Positions 9,171 through 18,157 of a DNA stretch of 64,000 nt are shown in pieces; positions within the stretch are counted from its first letter, which is position 1, and each line of letters opens with the position of its first letter. The position numbers and the translations under genes were made by a program. The stretch lies in NCBI RefSeq assembly GCF_020171525.1, contig NZ_JAIVAI010000006.1:62001-126000 (forward strand). The letters are read 5' to 3'. Source of the stretch: Halobacillus yeomjeoni (GTDB taxonomy: Bacteria; Bacillota; Bacilli; Bacillales; Halobacillaceae). The notes under the pieces were generated by a model. It was given only the letters and a program-made list of their open reading frames with translations, had not been told where the DNA came from and made no database searches.

Positions 9171-10280
9171 TTAAACCTCCAAGTAGTGAGTATCAGGTTT
9201 TTCTGGGTTAAATAGCTCATTCGCCCACATTAAAGTAACCATTTCTGTATTACCAAGATTTTCTATATTATGTGTGTAGCCAGTAGGGATATCTATAACT
9301 TCCAATTTATTACCACTAACAAAGTATTCAATAACTTTCTCAGAATTATATCTTCGAAATCGGATAACTCCATGTCCACTTACTACTAAAAACTTTTCAT
9401 TTTTAGTATGATGCCAATGATTACCTTTGGTAACACCAGGTTTAGATATGTTAACTGAAACTTGGCCTCTATCTGGTGTTTTAATAAACTCAGTAAATGA
9501 TCCTCTATCATCTTCATTCATTTTAAGATTGTAATTAAATTTATCCTCTGGTAAATAACTTAAATAGGTGCTATAAAGTTTATTAGTAAATGTATTAGAC
9601 GTATCAGGAACTAATAGTTCTTCTCGACTTTTTTTGAATGAGTAAATCAAGTCGACAATATCTCCTAACCTACTATTGTGAACTATTGGAACTTCGCAAA
9701 AGTCGCCCCTCTTATTTTCATTACTCTTCAAAGCATTAATAAATTCTTCAACAACATCATCAATATATACTAAACTCATCTTTGTATCAGCATCGTTGAC
9801 CGTGACAGGTATATTATTAGCAATATTGTGACAAAAAGTAGCTACTGCACTATTATAATTCGGCTTACACCACTTACCAAAAACATTAGGTAAGCGATAC
9901 ACTAATGCTTTTGCTCCTGTTTGTTTACTGTATTCAAAAAGTAGATCTTCTCCAGCTCTTTTACTAATACCATACGGATTATCTAGTTGGGCTTGAATAG
10001 AGGAAGAAATTAATACTGGGCAATTATTTTTGTACACTTTTAGTTTTTTTAACAGTGTTGATGTAAAACCATAATTTCCATCCATAAACTCTGACTTATC
10101 CTTTGGACGATTAACACCAGCTAGATGAAACACAAAGTCTGCTTCACTACAATATTTATCAAGTGTAGAAATATCATTGTCCCTATTGTATTCTAGAATT
10201 TCATAATGATTTTGGCTTTTTAATTCTGCCACAAGATTCTTACCTATAAAGCCTTTTGCTCCTGTAACTAAAACCTTCAT
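9171..10280 (-). CDS. capF: CapF-type bifunctional reductase/epimerase with cupin domain
   Basis: Second enzyme of UDP-L-FucNAc synthesis. The N-terminal SDR domain (residues 1 to about 245) has TGAKGFIGKN, HLAGVNRPK and the active-site segment SSSIQAQLDNPYGISKRAGE. The C-terminal cupin domain has the metal-binding motif GNHWHHTKNEKF near residue 295. This two-domain layout is diagnostic of CapF/WbjC/FnlB, where the cupin performs C3 epimerisation and the SDR reduces the 4-keto group with NADPH. The start ATG overlaps the capE stop by four bases. The length of 369 matches the family. Confidence 0.93.
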   Translation of the reverse strand: MKVLVTGAKGFIGKNLVAELKSQNHYEILEYNRDNDISTLDKYCSEADFVFHLAGVNRPKDKSEFMDGNYGFTSTLLKKLKVYKNNCPVLISSSIQAQLDNPYGISKRAGEDLLFEYSKQTGAKALVYRLPNVFGKWCKPNYNSAVATFCHNIANNIPVTVNDADTKMSLVYIDDVVEEFINALKSNENKRGDFCEVPIVHNSRLGDIVDLIYSFKKSREELLVPDTSNTFTNKLYSTYLSYLPEDKFNYNLKMNEDDRGSFTEFIKTPDRGQVSVNISKPGVTKGNHWHHTKNEKFLVVSGHGVIRFRRYNSEKVIEYFVSGNKLEVIDIPTGYTHNIENLGNTEMVTLMWANELFNPEKPDTHYLEV

Positions 10281-11299
10281 ACTTCAACCAACCTTTTCAA
10301 TTCTTCTTGAACATAATCAAGCTTCAATAATTTCTCTTTTATTTCTTCAATTTTTAACCTTTGTGTATTATGAGAATTATACTCTTTCTCATATGTTAAT
10401 TTTTGGTCACCTTCTACAAAGTATTTATCATAATTGAGGTCTCTTACATCAGCGGGTACTCTATAAAAACCACCTAAGTCTTCAGAGACCACATGCTCTT
10501 CTCTTGTAAGTAATGTTTCGTATAACTTCTCTCCATGACGAGTACCAATAACTTTCATTTCATTTTCAACATTAAATAGCTCCTTTAGAGCTTGAGCAAG
10601 ATCACCGATAGTAGAAGCAGGTGATTTTTGCACCATAATATCCCCAGCTTCTGCATTTTCAAATGCAAAAACCACAAGTTCAACTGCTTCTTCTAAACTC
10701 ATTAAAAATCTTGTCATATTAGGCTCAGTTACAGTTAATGGCTTACCGTTTTTTATCTGATCGATAAATAAGGGAATTACTGAACCTCTAGAAGCCATCA
10801 CATTTCCATATCGAGTTCCACAAATTAATGTCTTCTCCGGATCAACTGTCTTTGCTTTTGAAACAAATACTTTTTCCATCATCGCTTTTGAAATTCCCAT
10901 TGCATTAATGGGATACGCTGCTTTATCCGTTGAAAGACATATTACTTTCTTAACTCCTCTCTCAATAGCAGCGTTAAGAACATTCTCTGTTCCTATAACG
11001 TTAGTTTTGACAGCTTCCAATGGGAAGAATTCACAAGATGGTACTTGCTTCAACGCAGCTGCATGAAAAATGTAATCTACACCGTGCATTGAATTTTTCA
11101 AACTTGCTTCATCTCTAACATCTCCAATGTAAAACTTGAGTTTTTCACTGTTATATTGTTTTCTCATGTCATCTTGTTTCTTTTCATCTCGAGAGAAAAT
11201 TCTAATCTCTTTAATGTCAGTATGTAAGAACCTTTTCATAACAGCATTTCCAAATGATCCTGTCCCGCCAATAATTAGTAGTGTCTTATTTTTAAACAA
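10277..11299 (-). CDS. capE: CapE-type UDP-GlcNAc 4,6-dehydratase/5-epimerase
   Basis: First enzyme of the UDP-L-FucNAc branch, an SDR that dehydrates UDP-GlcNAc and inverts C5. Seen are LIIGGTGSFGNAVMKRFL, AAALKQVPSCEFFPLEAVKTNVIGT and STDKAAYPINAMGISKAMMEK near residue 125, in which Met occupies the usual catalytic Tyr position as in CapE/FlaA1 enzymes. It differs from the membrane-bound CapD homologue at 14.4 kb in lacking transmembrane helices. The start is TTG at 11299, 9 bases after GGAGG and 8 bases inside the end of the preceding glycosyltransferase gene, so translation is likely coupled. Confidence 0.93.
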   Translation of the reverse strand: MFKNKTLLIIGGTGSFGNAVMKRFLHTDIKEIRIFSRDEKKQDDMRKQYNSEKLKFYIGDVRDEASLKNSMHGVDYIFHAAALKQVPSCEFFPLEAVKTNVIGTENVLNAAIERGVKKVICLSTDKAAYPINAMGISKAMMEKVFVSKAKTVDPEKTLICGTRYGNVMASRGSVIPLFIDQIKNGKPLTVTEPNMTRFLMSLEEAVELVVFAFENAEAGDIMVQKSPASTIGDLAQALKELFNVENEMKVIGTRHGEKLYETLLTREEHVVSEDLGGFYRVPADVRDLNYDKYFVEGDQKLTYEKEYNSHNTQRLKIEEIKEKLLKLDYVQEELKRLVEV

Positions 11300-12536
11300 A
11301 TTTTTTCTCCTCCGATTTTAAATTGTTGTTAAAATATAAGTCCATTTTATTTAACAAGTCTTCTTTATTAAAGTTATCTTCATAATAGTTCCTGGAATTT
11401 ATGCCTAATTGCTTTAATTCTTCACTTGATTTATATATTATTTCTATAATATTTTTTGATAATGCCTTTGCATCACCAGGAGGACTAAATAAACCTGCTC
11501 TTGATTCTTTAATGATATGGGATGTTTCTCCCTCAGCAGATGCAATAATTGGAACTCCACATGCCATGTAAGATTGTAATTTTGCAGGTATGGTCATAGA
11601 AAAAAGAGGGTCACTTGTAAGACTTAGAAATGCTGCATCACTAGAAGCCAGTAATTCCGGAACTTTATTTGCAGGTTGTTTATCTATAAAATTAAACATA
11701 TCCGATACTTTATATGAATTTACAATGGAAACTAATGTTTCTTTGTACCTCCCATCTCCAACTATATTAAACCGAACCTTAGCATTCACTTTCTTTTCTT
11801 TAATTAACAATGCTGCTTTTGGTAATATTTCTAAACCTTGAGCATTTCCGATATTACCAGCAAAAGTAATGTTGAAAGTATCATCACTTGGAATTTCATT
11901 AATTTTTTTTCTCTCTAGAGGTTTATAAAATTCTTCTGCATATTGAGGCCAATATTCTACTTTTTCCTTCGGTACATTTCTTTTGATAATTGAATCCACA
12001 AAACTATTAGAAGTAGTAAAGATTTTTGTGCAACGCTTGTAAATATAATCTACCATTTTGCCTATAGAGCCAATTATTTGCTTATTTTTAATCCCTGTAA
12101 TGATCTCTACATTTTCAGGCCAAAGGTCTTGAACATATAAGTAACATGGTATCTGTCTTTTCTTAGCATACCATACACCTGGTAATGCTTGAGTCATCGG
12201 AGATACTTCAAATATGAATACATAATCCGCCTTCACTTTTGTGAATATATTCCAAAAAAACCCCGAAACTACAAATGATAAATAATTTAAAACGAGCATA
12301 AAAGAGGTATTTCCTCTTGGTATCAGTGGAATTCTAACAACATTAACTCCTTTGAATGTTTCTTTTCTTCTCTTAAAGAGCCCATATCCATCATAATATT
12401 TACCTTGTGGATAATTCGGTATGCCAGTAATTACTGTTACTTTATATCCTTTTTCAACCCATTCAGCACAAATGTCATTTATGCGAAACTGCTCAGGGTA
12501 AAAATATTGTGCGATAACCAAGATATGTTTTTTCAA
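11292..12536 (-). CDS. capL: WbuB/CapL-type family 4 glycosyltransferase (probable L-FucNAc transferase)
   Basis: GT-B transferase that in CapL/WbuB relatives attaches L-FucNAc to the first sugar on undecaprenyl diphosphate. It begins KKHILVIAQYFYPEQFRINDICAEW and has GIPNYPQGKYYDGYG, LYVQDLWPENVE and the C-terminal donor motif around YMACGVPIIASAEGETSHII, all close to the WbuB family. The start is TTG at 12536 because GGAGGG lies 7-8 bases upstream; an upstream TTG at 12551 precedes that site and is rejected. Its position between capN and capE, the genes for initiating and second sugar, supports L-FucNAc as donor (inference). Confidence 0.86.
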   Translation of the reverse strand: MKKHILVIAQYFYPEQFRINDICAEWVEKGYKVTVITGIPNYPQGKYYDGYGLFKRRKETFKGVNVVRIPLIPRGNTSFMLVLNYLSFVVSGFFWNIFTKVKADYVFIFEVSPMTQALPGVWYAKKRQIPCYLYVQDLWPENVEIITGIKNKQIIGSIGKMVDYIYKRCTKIFTTSNSFVDSIIKRNVPKEKVEYWPQYAEEFYKPLERKKINEIPSDDTFNITFAGNIGNAQGLEILPKAALLIKEKKVNAKVRFNIVGDGRYKETLVSIVNSYKVSDMFNFIDKQPANKVPELLASSDAAFLSLTSDPLFSMTIPAKLQSYMACGVPIIASAEGETSHIIKESRAGLFSPPGDAKALSKNIIEIIYKSSEELKQLGINSRNYYEDNFNKEDLLNKMDLYFNNNLKSEEKKFV

Positions 12537-12553
12537 TATTCTGCCCTCCAATT

Positions 12554-13411
12554 TTATTTTTCAGTCAGTTCAATTGTTTTCTGAAGATTTCTTATTTGAT
12601 AATTCACTTTATATTCACTCATACTTTTTTCATAAATCAAATTTCCAAAAACTTTATTAATTATTTCAACTTTCAACCCCAAAATCTTCAATACAGGATT
12701 AAAAACTTTTGTAAGTCTAATTCTCTTTCCATGAGCTTCTGCAATTAGTCTCACCATTTCACTAGTATTAACATATTCTTCATTTTGTGGAAAGAACATC
12801 CCACAATCCTCTCTGTCTATTAAAATTCTAATTAACTCAGTAAGATTATCAATATGTAGCATACTGCGTTTATTTTCTACATTTGGAAATAATGGTACTT
12901 TTCGAGCTACACTTGCTAGCTTAGGGTAATTACCTTTTGAACCCTTACCGTATATCATTGGGGGCCTTATAATCACAATATTATAATCTTTATCCTCTAA
13001 CGATTTTATCCCCTCTTCAGCTTGAAGTTTACTTTTACCATAATAGTTACTAGGGTTAGGTACTGTATTATGGTCAATAACCATTTCATTAAAGCTACTA
13101 TCACCATAAACAATAATGCTACTCATAAAAATAAATTGGGCAACACCATCATCTTTAGCTTTTTTAGCAACATTAATAGTAAGGTCACGATTTACCCGAT
13201 AATACTCCTCTTCCATCCTGGGATCACTAGATACATGTGCTATTCCTGCTACGTGAAAAACAACATCATATATAGAGAAATCTTCCTCTTTCCAAGATTC
13301 ACACCTTAAACTTAAGGTGTGAATCTCATATCTATTAGAATGGTTAATGAGCCATTTTTTCAGGCTGTTACCAACATAGCTGTTTTTTCCGGTAATTAGA
13401 ATTTTCTTCAT
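12554..13411 (-). CDS. capN: CapN/WbpV-type nucleotide-sugar 4-ketoreductase
   Basis: SDR protein of 285 residues (TGKNSYVGNSLKKWL at the N terminus; VFHVAGIAHVS; FIFMSSIIVYGDSSF; catalytic Tyr-Lys in NPSNYYGKSKLQAEE near residue 145; IIRPPMIYGKGSKGNY). In S. aureus CapN reduces the 4-keto product of CapD to UDP-D-FucNAc; WbpV/WreQ relatives make UDP-D-QuiNAc or D-FucNAc. The gene overlaps the initiating transferase by four bases, and this reductase/initiating-transferase pairing recurs in such loci. Which C4 configuration it makes cannot be read from sequence. Confidence 0.82.
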   Translation of the reverse strand: MKKILITGKNSYVGNSLKKWLINHSNRYEIHTLSLRCESWKEEDFSIYDVVFHVAGIAHVSSDPRMEEEYYRVNRDLTINVAKKAKDDGVAQFIFMSSIIVYGDSSFNEMVIDHNTVPNPSNYYGKSKLQAEEGIKSLEDKDYNIVIIRPPMIYGKGSKGNYPKLASVARKVPLFPNVENKRSMLHIDNLTELIRILIDREDCGMFFPQNEEYVNTSEMVRLIAEAHGKRIRLTKVFNPVLKILGLKVEIINKVFGNLIYEKSMSEYKVNYQIRNLQKTIELTEK

Positions 13412-14037
13412 TCAGAAATACTCTCCTTAGACTTAGAAACTTCTTTTTTCATGTCGTAACTACCTTCAAGAACTCCATCCTTTTTCATAACACTTACAAA
13501 GGTTAAAATAAAACACTTTACATCCATGCACAAACTAATCTCTTTTGCATAATCTCCATCTAATTTTGCTTTTATATCAATTGGAAGTTCATCTCTTCCA
13601 TTTATCTGGGCCCACCCCGTTAAACCCGGGGGAAGGTCATTAGCACCATATTTGTCTCGCTCAGCTATTAAATCATATTGATTCCATAGTGCAGGCCTAG
13701 GTCCTATTACACTCATTTCACCTTTGAATATATTCCATATCTGAGGTAATTCATCCAAGGAAGTCTTTCTTAAGATTTTTCCTATGCCAGTAATATAAAG
13801 ATTAGGGTTATCTAAGAGATGAGTTGGAGTATCCTTTGGCGTATCGATTTTCATTGTACGAAACTTCAGTATATAAAAGTGCTTCTTATATATTCCTACA
13901 CGTTTTTGTTTGAAAAAAACAGGTCCTGGAGACTCTATTTTAATTGCAATGATCAGTATTAAAAAAAATGGTGTTAATAAAATCAGGCCAATTACTGAAA
14001 GTATTAAATCAATTAATCTTTTTACATTCATATACAT
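13408..14037 (-). CDS. capM: Initiating sugar-1-phosphate transferase (CapM/WcaJ family)
   Basis: Phosphoglycosyl transferase that loads the first sugar phosphate, probably D-FucNAc or D-QuiNAc, on undecaprenyl phosphate. It has one N-terminal re-entrant hydrophobic helix (LIDLILSVIGLILLTPFFLILIIAI), then the PF02397 hallmarks ESPGPVFFKQKRVG, FRTMKIDT, KTSLDELPQIWN (catalytic Asp-Glu), MSVIGPRP and PPGLTGWAQINGRDEL. There is no long N-terminal polytopic region, so it is the short monotopic form. ATG at 14037 is preceded by AAAGGG at 11 bases; GTG at 14049 and ATG at 14031 are also possible starts. Confidence 0.92.
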   Translation of the reverse strand: MYMNVKRLIDLILSVIGLILLTPFFLILIIAIKIESPGPVFFKQKRVGIYKKHFYILKFRTMKIDTPKDTPTHLLDNPNLYITGIGKILRKTSLDELPQIWNIFKGEMSVIGPRPALWNQYDLIAERDKYGANDLPPGLTGWAQINGRDELPIDIKAKLDGDYAKEISLCMDVKCFILTFVSVMKKDGVLEGSYDMKKEVSKSKESISE

Positions 14038-14398
14038 TCTGCCATACACCCTTTGAAATTTTTATTAGACTAACTCTTAATAAAAGTGTGGATTGTCAAA
14101 TTTTTCTTTCTTATGATTCCCTTTATATCAAATCTTGTTATAATTTTCATCCTATCAACAAATATTCCAGAAATTTCACAACTAGCATACTTTAATTATT
14201 TGATACAGCACTTGAAAAGCTATTTTTAACTTCACTCTCTATTTCTGGTGTTATCTTTTCATCTCTTAATTTCGAAGAAAAATCTAATATTATGAATTCT
14301 GTATTTAGGTTATTAATGAAGAAATTATATTACATAAGGAGAAGGCTAGTTCTTTTGAACAGCCTTCTTTATTATGTTCTGCATAGATTATGTTAAAT
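14038..14398. other. AT-rich intergenic stretch of about 360 bases in the capsule locus
   Basis: No convincing gene in either strand; a short plus-strand open frame here has no ribosome binding site or family resemblance. The stretch ends with the transcription terminator of the CapD-like gene at 14341-14368. It marks the boundary between the CapA/B/C/D-like block and the AT-rich variable cassette, so a promoter for the distal genes would be expected here. I could not assign one with good hexamers. Confidence 0.5.
14341..14368 (-). terminator. Rho-independent terminator after capD-like gene
   Basis: Inverted repeat with arms GAAGGCT and AGCCTTC plus an inner GTTC/GAAC pair, followed on the minus strand by a short mixed pyrimidine tract. 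It lies about 30 bases after the capD-like stop and could partly uncouple the distal genes. Confidence 0.55.
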
Positions 14399-16252
14399 TT
14401 AATTCACCACTTCACCTACGTCCAGGCGTTCATTCGCTAAATCTACAGCAAAATCTCTAACGTTATCCGTACTGGACGACTCAAATTCATTTATAATTGA
14501 ATAAACTCCACGCTCATTAATCTCAGTAGTTTTCCCAATAAATATCTTAGGAAAAACTGGTTCAGTATAAACCTCTTTATCTCCCAGTAACTCTTCATAC
14601 ATTTTCTCACCTGGGCGGATACCAGTGAAATGAATTGGTATCTCTTTTTCAGTAAACCCAGATAAATGAATCAAGTTCTTAGCAAGATCCACAATTTTCA
14701 CTGGTTCACCCATGTCTAGAACGAAAATTTCTCCACCTCGTGCCAATGCTCCTGCCTGCAACACAAGACGTGATGCTTCAGGAATAGTCATAAAATACCT
14801 TGTCATATCTGGGTGGGTCACGGTAACTGGTCCACCATTGGCAATCTGCTTCTTAAACATCGGAATCACACTTCCACGACTTCCTAAAACATTCCCGAAA
14901 CGGACGGCTACAAATTCGGTTTTGCTGTTTTTATTCAATAGTTGTATAACCATTTCAGCTATCCTTTTCGTAGCGCCCATTACATTGGTAGGGTTAACAG
15001 CTTTATCTGTAGAGACTAATACAAATTTTCCAACACCATATGTATCCGCAGCTTCTGCAACATTTTTGGTCCCGATGACATTGTTTTTAACAGCTTCTTT
15101 CGGGTTCGCTTCCATTAATGGGACGTGCTTATGAGCAGCAGCATGATAAATATAAGAAGGTTCGTATTTTTCTACAATTTCGAAAATCCTCTCCCGATCC
15201 TGGACATCAGCTATTACCGTCACCAGTTCAGTATCTATACCTAATTGAGACAGCTCCATATGTATCGTATAAATACTGTTCTCTCCATGACCTAATAGAA
15301 GTAATTGTTTAGGATTAAATTTGACTAACTGGCGACATATTTCTGAACCTATCGATCCGCCTGCCCCCGTAACCATAATAGTTTTTCCATTAATCTCAGA
15401 GTCGATGGAATTTATGTCAAGCTCTACAGGTTCACGTCCAAGCAAATCTTCAATTTGTACGTCACGTATTTGACTGACGGATACATTTCCTAATGCAATG
15501 TCTTCAATCATCGGTAAAGTCTGCACGTCTTTTACAACTTTCTTAGAATTTTTTATGATTGCTTTTACTTTTGATTGTTCAACTGAAGGCATTGCTATGA
15601 CTATATGATTAACCTCATATTTCCCAACAACGGGGTCAATATCTGTTGTACTTCCTAAAACAGGTAATCCACCAACAGTCAGGTGATGAATCGTCAAGTC
15701 GTCATCTAGAAAGCCAACTATTTTAGCCTTGAATTCCTGGGAATTAATGATTTGCCTAGCAAGCATTCGCCCGGCGGATCCTGCTCCGATAATCAACGTT
15801 TTCTTTTTATATGAGTCATTATCTTTTGGAGACGGCAAAGTGAACATAGGCTTGATAGACAGACCATAGTTCCGGTAATACTGCCAAGCCAATCTTACAC
15901 CACCGAGCAATAGTATATGTAACATCCATGTAATAGTAAGGGCTCGTTCGTAAATCATACCAAAAAATAACATCTTGATAAGTGCAGTGGCTATGATTGA
16001 TAAAGTCACGACTGAGATAATACCAAACAACTCTTCAGTGCTTGCATAGCGCCATTTTTTCTTATACATTCCAAACACACCTGAAAACAGGTGATGAGTA
16101 ACCAGCAAAGCAAAGGACGACACAATCATAATTTGATCAAATACGGCTACATAAGGGTTCAAAAAGAAATGCGACATGTAGATAGAAAAAGAGACAATAA
16201 ATGAGTCAATCGCAATCAATAAGAGCAACCTCTGTTTGTACACTGTGGTCAT
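14399..16252 (-). CDS. capD: Membrane-bound nucleotide-sugar 4,6-dehydratase (CapD/PglF/EpsC type)
   Basis: Converts UDP-GlcNAc to the UDP-4-keto-6-deoxy sugar that the CapN-like reductase uses. Four N-terminal membrane helices (residues 1 to about 130) precede a CoA-binding-like Rossmann domain with IIGAGSAGR near 156, then the catalytic SDR domain with MVTGAGGSIGSE near 295, AAAHKHVPLME near 372 and STDKAVNPTNVMGATK near 414, where Met replaces the usual SDR Tyr as in WbpM. The C terminus has the HFTGIRPGEKMYEEL segment. Length 617 matches the full-length family. The gene lies between the phosphoregulatory genes and the variable cassette. Confidence 0.93.
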   Translation of the reverse strand: MTTVYKQRLLLLIAIDSFIVSFSIYMSHFFLNPYVAVFDQIMIVSSFALLVTHHLFSGVFGMYKKKWRYASTEELFGIISVVTLSIIATALIKMLFFGMIYERALTITWMLHILLLGGVRLAWQYYRNYGLSIKPMFTLPSPKDNDSYKKKTLIIGAGSAGRMLARQIINSQEFKAKIVGFLDDDLTIHHLTVGGLPVLGSTTDIDPVVGKYEVNHIVIAMPSVEQSKVKAIIKNSKKVVKDVQTLPMIEDIALGNVSVSQIRDVQIEDLLGREPVELDINSIDSEINGKTIMVTGAGGSIGSEICRQLVKFNPKQLLLLGHGENSIYTIHMELSQLGIDTELVTVIADVQDRERIFEIVEKYEPSYIYHAAAHKHVPLMEANPKEAVKNNVIGTKNVAEAADTYGVGKFVLVSTDKAVNPTNVMGATKRIAEMVIQLLNKNSKTEFVAVRFGNVLGSRGSVIPMFKKQIANGGPVTVTHPDMTRYFMTIPEASRLVLQAGALARGGEIFVLDMGEPVKIVDLAKNLIHLSGFTEKEIPIHFTGIRPGEKMYEELLGDKEVYTEPVFPKIFIGKTTEINERGVYSIINEFESSSTDNVRDFAVDLANERLDVGEVVN

Positions 16253-16546
16253 TTTTAAATAGTTTCCCCTTTCAAAAGTGTTCAGTTAAGGTCGGTTGAA
16301 TTAACAATACTTTAACACTCTTATCATTTATATTTTAAAACTTAGAAATATGTAATAACCCAGACTTTTTTGACACCTGTCATTATTTTGTAACTTTTTA
16401 AAGTATAGCAGGTTTATTGTGTCATATAAAGAGGAATTGTAAAACATTTTAAAAGATTAAACCATTTTTTTAATCTTTTATAAGAATGCGCTTTCAATTA
16501 ATAATAATAAGTAGGTGCAAGTATATAAACCCGCACCTACTTATTA
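16253..16546. other. Intergenic stretch between PHP phosphatase and capD-like gene
   Basis: About 290 AT-rich bases without a supported gene. Its left part is the probable leader of the capD-like gene, and its right edge holds the long inverted repeat that ends the phosphatase gene (16501-16550). No promoter could be fixed with confidence. Confidence 0.45.
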
Positions 16547-16550
16547 TTAT
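16501..16550 (-). terminator. Long inverted repeat overlapping the stop of the capC-like gene
   Basis: Two perfect 18-base arms (16501-16518 and 16533-16550; cores AAGTAGGTGC and GCACCTACTT) enclose a 14-base loop. The left arm includes the stop codon region of the phosphatase gene. AT-rich stem ends make a built-in U tract. Probably a terminator or attenuator between the regulatory genes and the polymer genes. Confidence 0.65.
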
Positions 16551-17320
16551 TTTCTGAAAATATCAAACAATTTTCTTGTCTTTATATGTTCTGGCGGCTC
16601 AGCTGCCAGTACTTTATCTTCAATAATATCTTGAGCATTTTCTGATAGCATGTACACCATATCCAATCCGTAAGACTGCCTCACTTCTTGATATGCCTCT
16701 GTCATACAGAAACCGCGGGATGTTGTGTTATGAGCATCACTAGCAATCAGATGCGCAAGGTTATGTTCAATCAATTGATGGGAGAACTTCATAATTTTCT
16801 TACCGAAATTCCCACATACACTACCAGCCGTTACTTGGGCATAGGCCCCATCCTTCACTAGGGAATAAAGGACATCAGGGTTTTCTATAATCTTTTTATT
16901 CCGCTCTGGATGTGCAATAATTGGTCGAATACCTGACATCTGAAGATCATAAAACAATTGACTGGCATACCTCGGTACAGTGTTTGAGGGGAATTCTACG
17001 AGTAGGTAATTTGATTCCATATTAATTGGCAGTACTTCTTCACTGTGAATCCCTTCAATTAATTCCCCGTAAAGGCGGACTTCTTGTCCAGGTACGACAT
17101 TCAAAGGTATATTCCTAGTTTCAATATGTCGGTTCAACTCTGCCACTTGAAGAAGGATATCATTTCTATAGTTGTTATATACACCATTTTTGTGATGAGG
17201 GGAGGCTACGATCGTATCAATTCCATCACGCACCGCCGCTTCTGCCATTTGTATACTTTCCTCGATAGATTGTGCTCCATCATCGACTCCAGGTAAGATA
17301 TGACTATGTATATCTATCAC
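16547..17320 (-). CDS. capC: CapC/YwqE-type PHP tyrosine-protein phosphatase
   Basis: Manganese-dependent phosphatase that removes phosphate from the partner tyrosine kinase and so controls capsule length or output. The protein begins MIDIHSHILPGVDDGAQSIEES, the metal-binding HxH and PHP motifs, and later has ASPHHKNGVY, EVRLYGELI, PIIAHPERN and ASDAHNT, which supply the remaining metal ligands. The GTG at 17320 is preferred: AAAGGAG lies 8 bases before it and is inside the longer frame that begins at TTG 17338. Order capA-capB-capC is conserved with other Firmicute capsule loci. Confidence 0.93.
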   Translation of the reverse strand: MIDIHSHILPGVDDGAQSIEESIQMAEAAVRDGIDTIVASPHHKNGVYNNYRNDILLQVAELNRHIETRNIPLNVVPGQEVRLYGELIEGIHSEEVLPINMESNYLLVEFPSNTVPRYASQLFYDLQMSGIRPIIAHPERNKKIIENPDVLYSLVKDGAYAQVTAGSVCGNFGKKIMKFSHQLIEHNLAHLIASDAHNTTSRGFCMTEAYQEVRQSYGLDMVYMLSENAQDIIEDKVLAAEPPEHIKTRKLFDIFRK

Positions 17321-17409
17321 TTCCAAATCTCCTTTCAAAATCTAATTTCACTTATAAATTTATATGAATTATATCACAGATTACTACAAGCAAGACCTTT
17401 TATATCCAA

Positions 17410-17440
17410 TCACTAAAAAAAGAGAGGAGTTATTCACCCC
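17410..17440 (-). terminator. Possible terminator between kinase and phosphatase genes
   Basis: On the minus strand a GGAG/CTCC stem with a loop of about 11 bases is followed by CTCTTTTTTT. The stem is short, so read-through into the phosphatase gene is likely. Confidence 0.4.
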
Positions 17441-17452
17441 CCTCCACAAACT

Positions 17453-18157
17453 TTATTGTCCATAATAATAATAGTAATTGCTGTACTTGACTTCCCTATC
17501 ATTCAAGACAGCACCCAAGATATTCGCCTTCGCTTGTACCAGTTGTTCTTTTGCTTTAATAGCAGCTTCCTGTTCCGTTTGTTTACTTCGTAAAACTAGA
17601 AGGACACCATCAACAAAATTAGATAAAATTTGCGAGTCTGCCACAGCAAGTACAGGCGGGGTATCAAAAATAATCATGTCGTAATGATTTTTTGCTTCCT
17701 GGATAAACCGCTGCATCTTCATCGATCCCAATAATTCTGAAGGATTCGGTGGAATCGGCCCACATGTTACGACATCCAAATTTTCAACATGAGTTTCATT
17801 AATAATATCGTTGATTGCATAATCATTGACAAGGTAGTTACTCAAACCCATTGTATTGTTCAAACGGAAAGTATAATGAATAGTAGGTTTACGTAAGTCG
17901 GCATCCACCAATAACACTTTCTTTCCTTGCTGAGCGAATACGACTGCTGTATTTCCTGTGGTAATCGACTTTCCTTCAGAAGGACTCGCTGATGTAACCA
18001 GCATTGTTTCCAACTTAGAGTCTACTGAGGAAAATTCGAGATTCGTACGGATGGTACGGAACTGCTCGGCAATCGGTGATTTAGGGTCGTCATTTGCTAT
18101 TAATCTACGAGCGCGATTTTGTACGATGTTGTTTTTCTTACGTGCCAACAGACTCAC
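17453..18157 (-). CDS. capB: CapB/YwqD-type bacterial tyrosine kinase
   Basis: Autophosphorylating BY-kinase that acts with the membrane CapA-like protein to control polymerisation and export. Seen are the Walker A segment TSASPSEGKSITTGN near residue 55, Walker A' VLLVDADLRKP near 80, Walker B-type MIIFDTPPVLAVADS near 160, and a C-terminal cluster of five adjacent tyrosines (YSNYYYYYGQ), the usual autophosphorylation site. Length 234 suits the cytoplasmic-only form of Gram-positive bacteria. Its start lies 20 bases inside the capA-like gene, so the two are translationally coupled. Confidence 0.95.
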   Translation of the reverse strand: MSLLARKKNNIVQNRARRLIANDDPKSPIAEQFRTIRTNLEFSSVDSKLETMLVTSASPSEGKSITTGNTAVVFAQQGKKVLLVDADLRKPTIHYTFRLNNTMGLSNYLVNDYAINDIINETHVENLDVVTCGPIPPNPSELLGSMKMQRFIQEAKNHYDMIIFDTPPVLAVADSQILSNFVDGVLLVLRSKQTEQEAAIKAKEQLVQAKANILGAVLNDREVKYSNYYYYYGQ

